This document shows, piece by piece, positions 63,331 to 64,000 of a stretch of DNA of 64,000 bases. The translations under genes were made by a program, and so were the position numbers. The notes under the pieces are model-generated. The model saw only the letters and a list, made by a program, of their open reading frames with translations, was not told where the DNA came from and did not search any database. How positions within the stretch are numbered: the stretch's first letter is position 1; each line of letters opens with the position of its first letter. The DNA is from Scylla paramamosain (lineage: Eukaryota; Arthropoda; Malacostraca; Decapoda; Portunidae): the NCBI RefSeq assembly GCF_035594125.1, contig NW_026973697.1, positions 600,001-664,000 on the forward strand. Reading direction: 5' to 3'.

Positions 63331-64000
63331 GCAGCTCACATTGATTGCCTTGCACGTACTGTTGCCTCTCACTGTCCGTACCTTACCGCCTTTAGCAGCA
63401 GCATACAGTTTGTGGCCTTCCTTCATCACGGGGACACACCCTTACATGACACACACGCCCCAGTGACCAGACAACCTTTACCTTTCACCAGGAGTATATT
63501 AACCAACAGCAATTACTGACACAAGCCTTACACACCTCTGCACTGCTCCCTCACGACAGCCAACCCCAAAATGCGCCTTGTGTGGAGTAATGAGTTGATG
63601 AGTCTTGTAGGCACGAGTTGACTTATACTAGTAGAGGTTATACGTTCGACTATTTTGGCTTCTCCTCAAGGTCACTGTAATATGGTTCAAGTTTAAACAG
63701 TAATTTGGAAAGGCAACAAAGAGAGTGATGCAATTTTTTAAGCCTTTTAGTGCCTGTGTTCTTCTATTATTGCGTGTTAAAATCGTCTGGGGTTATTTCA
63801 GTGCAAGGACACGCGTCATATTGTTATCAGCTGTCAGAGTGTAGACTGTAGTAGTGTGATCGTGCGTGTGATGTCTGTACTCGAGGAAGTGGAGGAAGGG
63901 ATGGAAGGTTGAGAGAAACACTGATCGGAGTATTGCAAAAGATGCATCAAGAAAACACTATGAAGGTACATACAGACTACGAGGAAATGCCGACAAAGGG

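Larger units (their letters stand above)
62510..64000 (+). other. Downstream intron of the SLC35F-like gene, partial
   Basis: Starts with GTGAGT. No further exon is recognised before the window end. Contains a GT repeat, T-runs and a CAGT-rich tract. Confidence 0.6.

Overview
This window is nuclear DNA from a decapod crustacean, most likely a true crab (Brachyura). It has very little unique coding sequence. It is dominated by simple repeats, decayed non-LTR retrotransposons (LINEs) and DNA-transposon remnants, plus one very large mitochondrial insertion (NUMT). The crab call rests on the NUMT: its gene order is the pancrustacean pattern (trnL2 between cox1 and cox2), with trnH beside trnF rather than between nad4 and nad5. 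That trnH move is the known brachyuran rearrangement.

Layout. 1-3229: minus-strand LINE with endonuclease and YVDD reverse transcriptase, broken by a stop and two frameshifts. 3605-5043: 19-bp minisatellite. 5-16 kb: microsatellites, a promoter-like CpG-rich patch (about 7.1-7.36 kb), a 63-bp tandem array, a hAT-type non-autonomous transposon (8514-9476) and a 1-kb polypyrimidine tract. 16.3-34.0 kb: essentially a whole mitochondrial genome, opened in the control region and inserted into a minus-strand LINE whose two halves flank it (16033-16315 and 33999-35458). The NUMT was itself later invaded by a nuclear segment in 12S, a LINE tail and a TTTA array in 16S, an ATT array in nad5, a 1.2-kb LINE in cox1, a TA/GA array in nad2 and a hairpin duplication in cox1. 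35-47 kb: more LINE fragments, a 5S rRNA-like sequence followed by an intact-looking tRNA-Leu(CAG), duplicated non-coding blocks and many microsatellites. 47.9-52.6 kb: two different decayed hAT transposases around a broken acidic ORF.

The one cellular protein gene I can support is on the plus strand at 53163-53337 and 62331-62509. These are two consecutive exons of an SLC35F3/F4-like solute transporter, with matching splice phase and a 9-kb microsatellite-filled intron. The gene continues off the right edge, and its upstream exons were not found.

No operons, CRISPR arrays or phage are present. Apart from the transporter exons, tRNA-Leu and possibly the promoter-like patch, the window records insertion upon insertion: LINE, then mitochondrial genome, then LINEs and microsatellites. 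Coordinates of decayed elements are approximate to about 10-30 bases unless a splice site, acceptor stem, start codon or target duplication fixes them.
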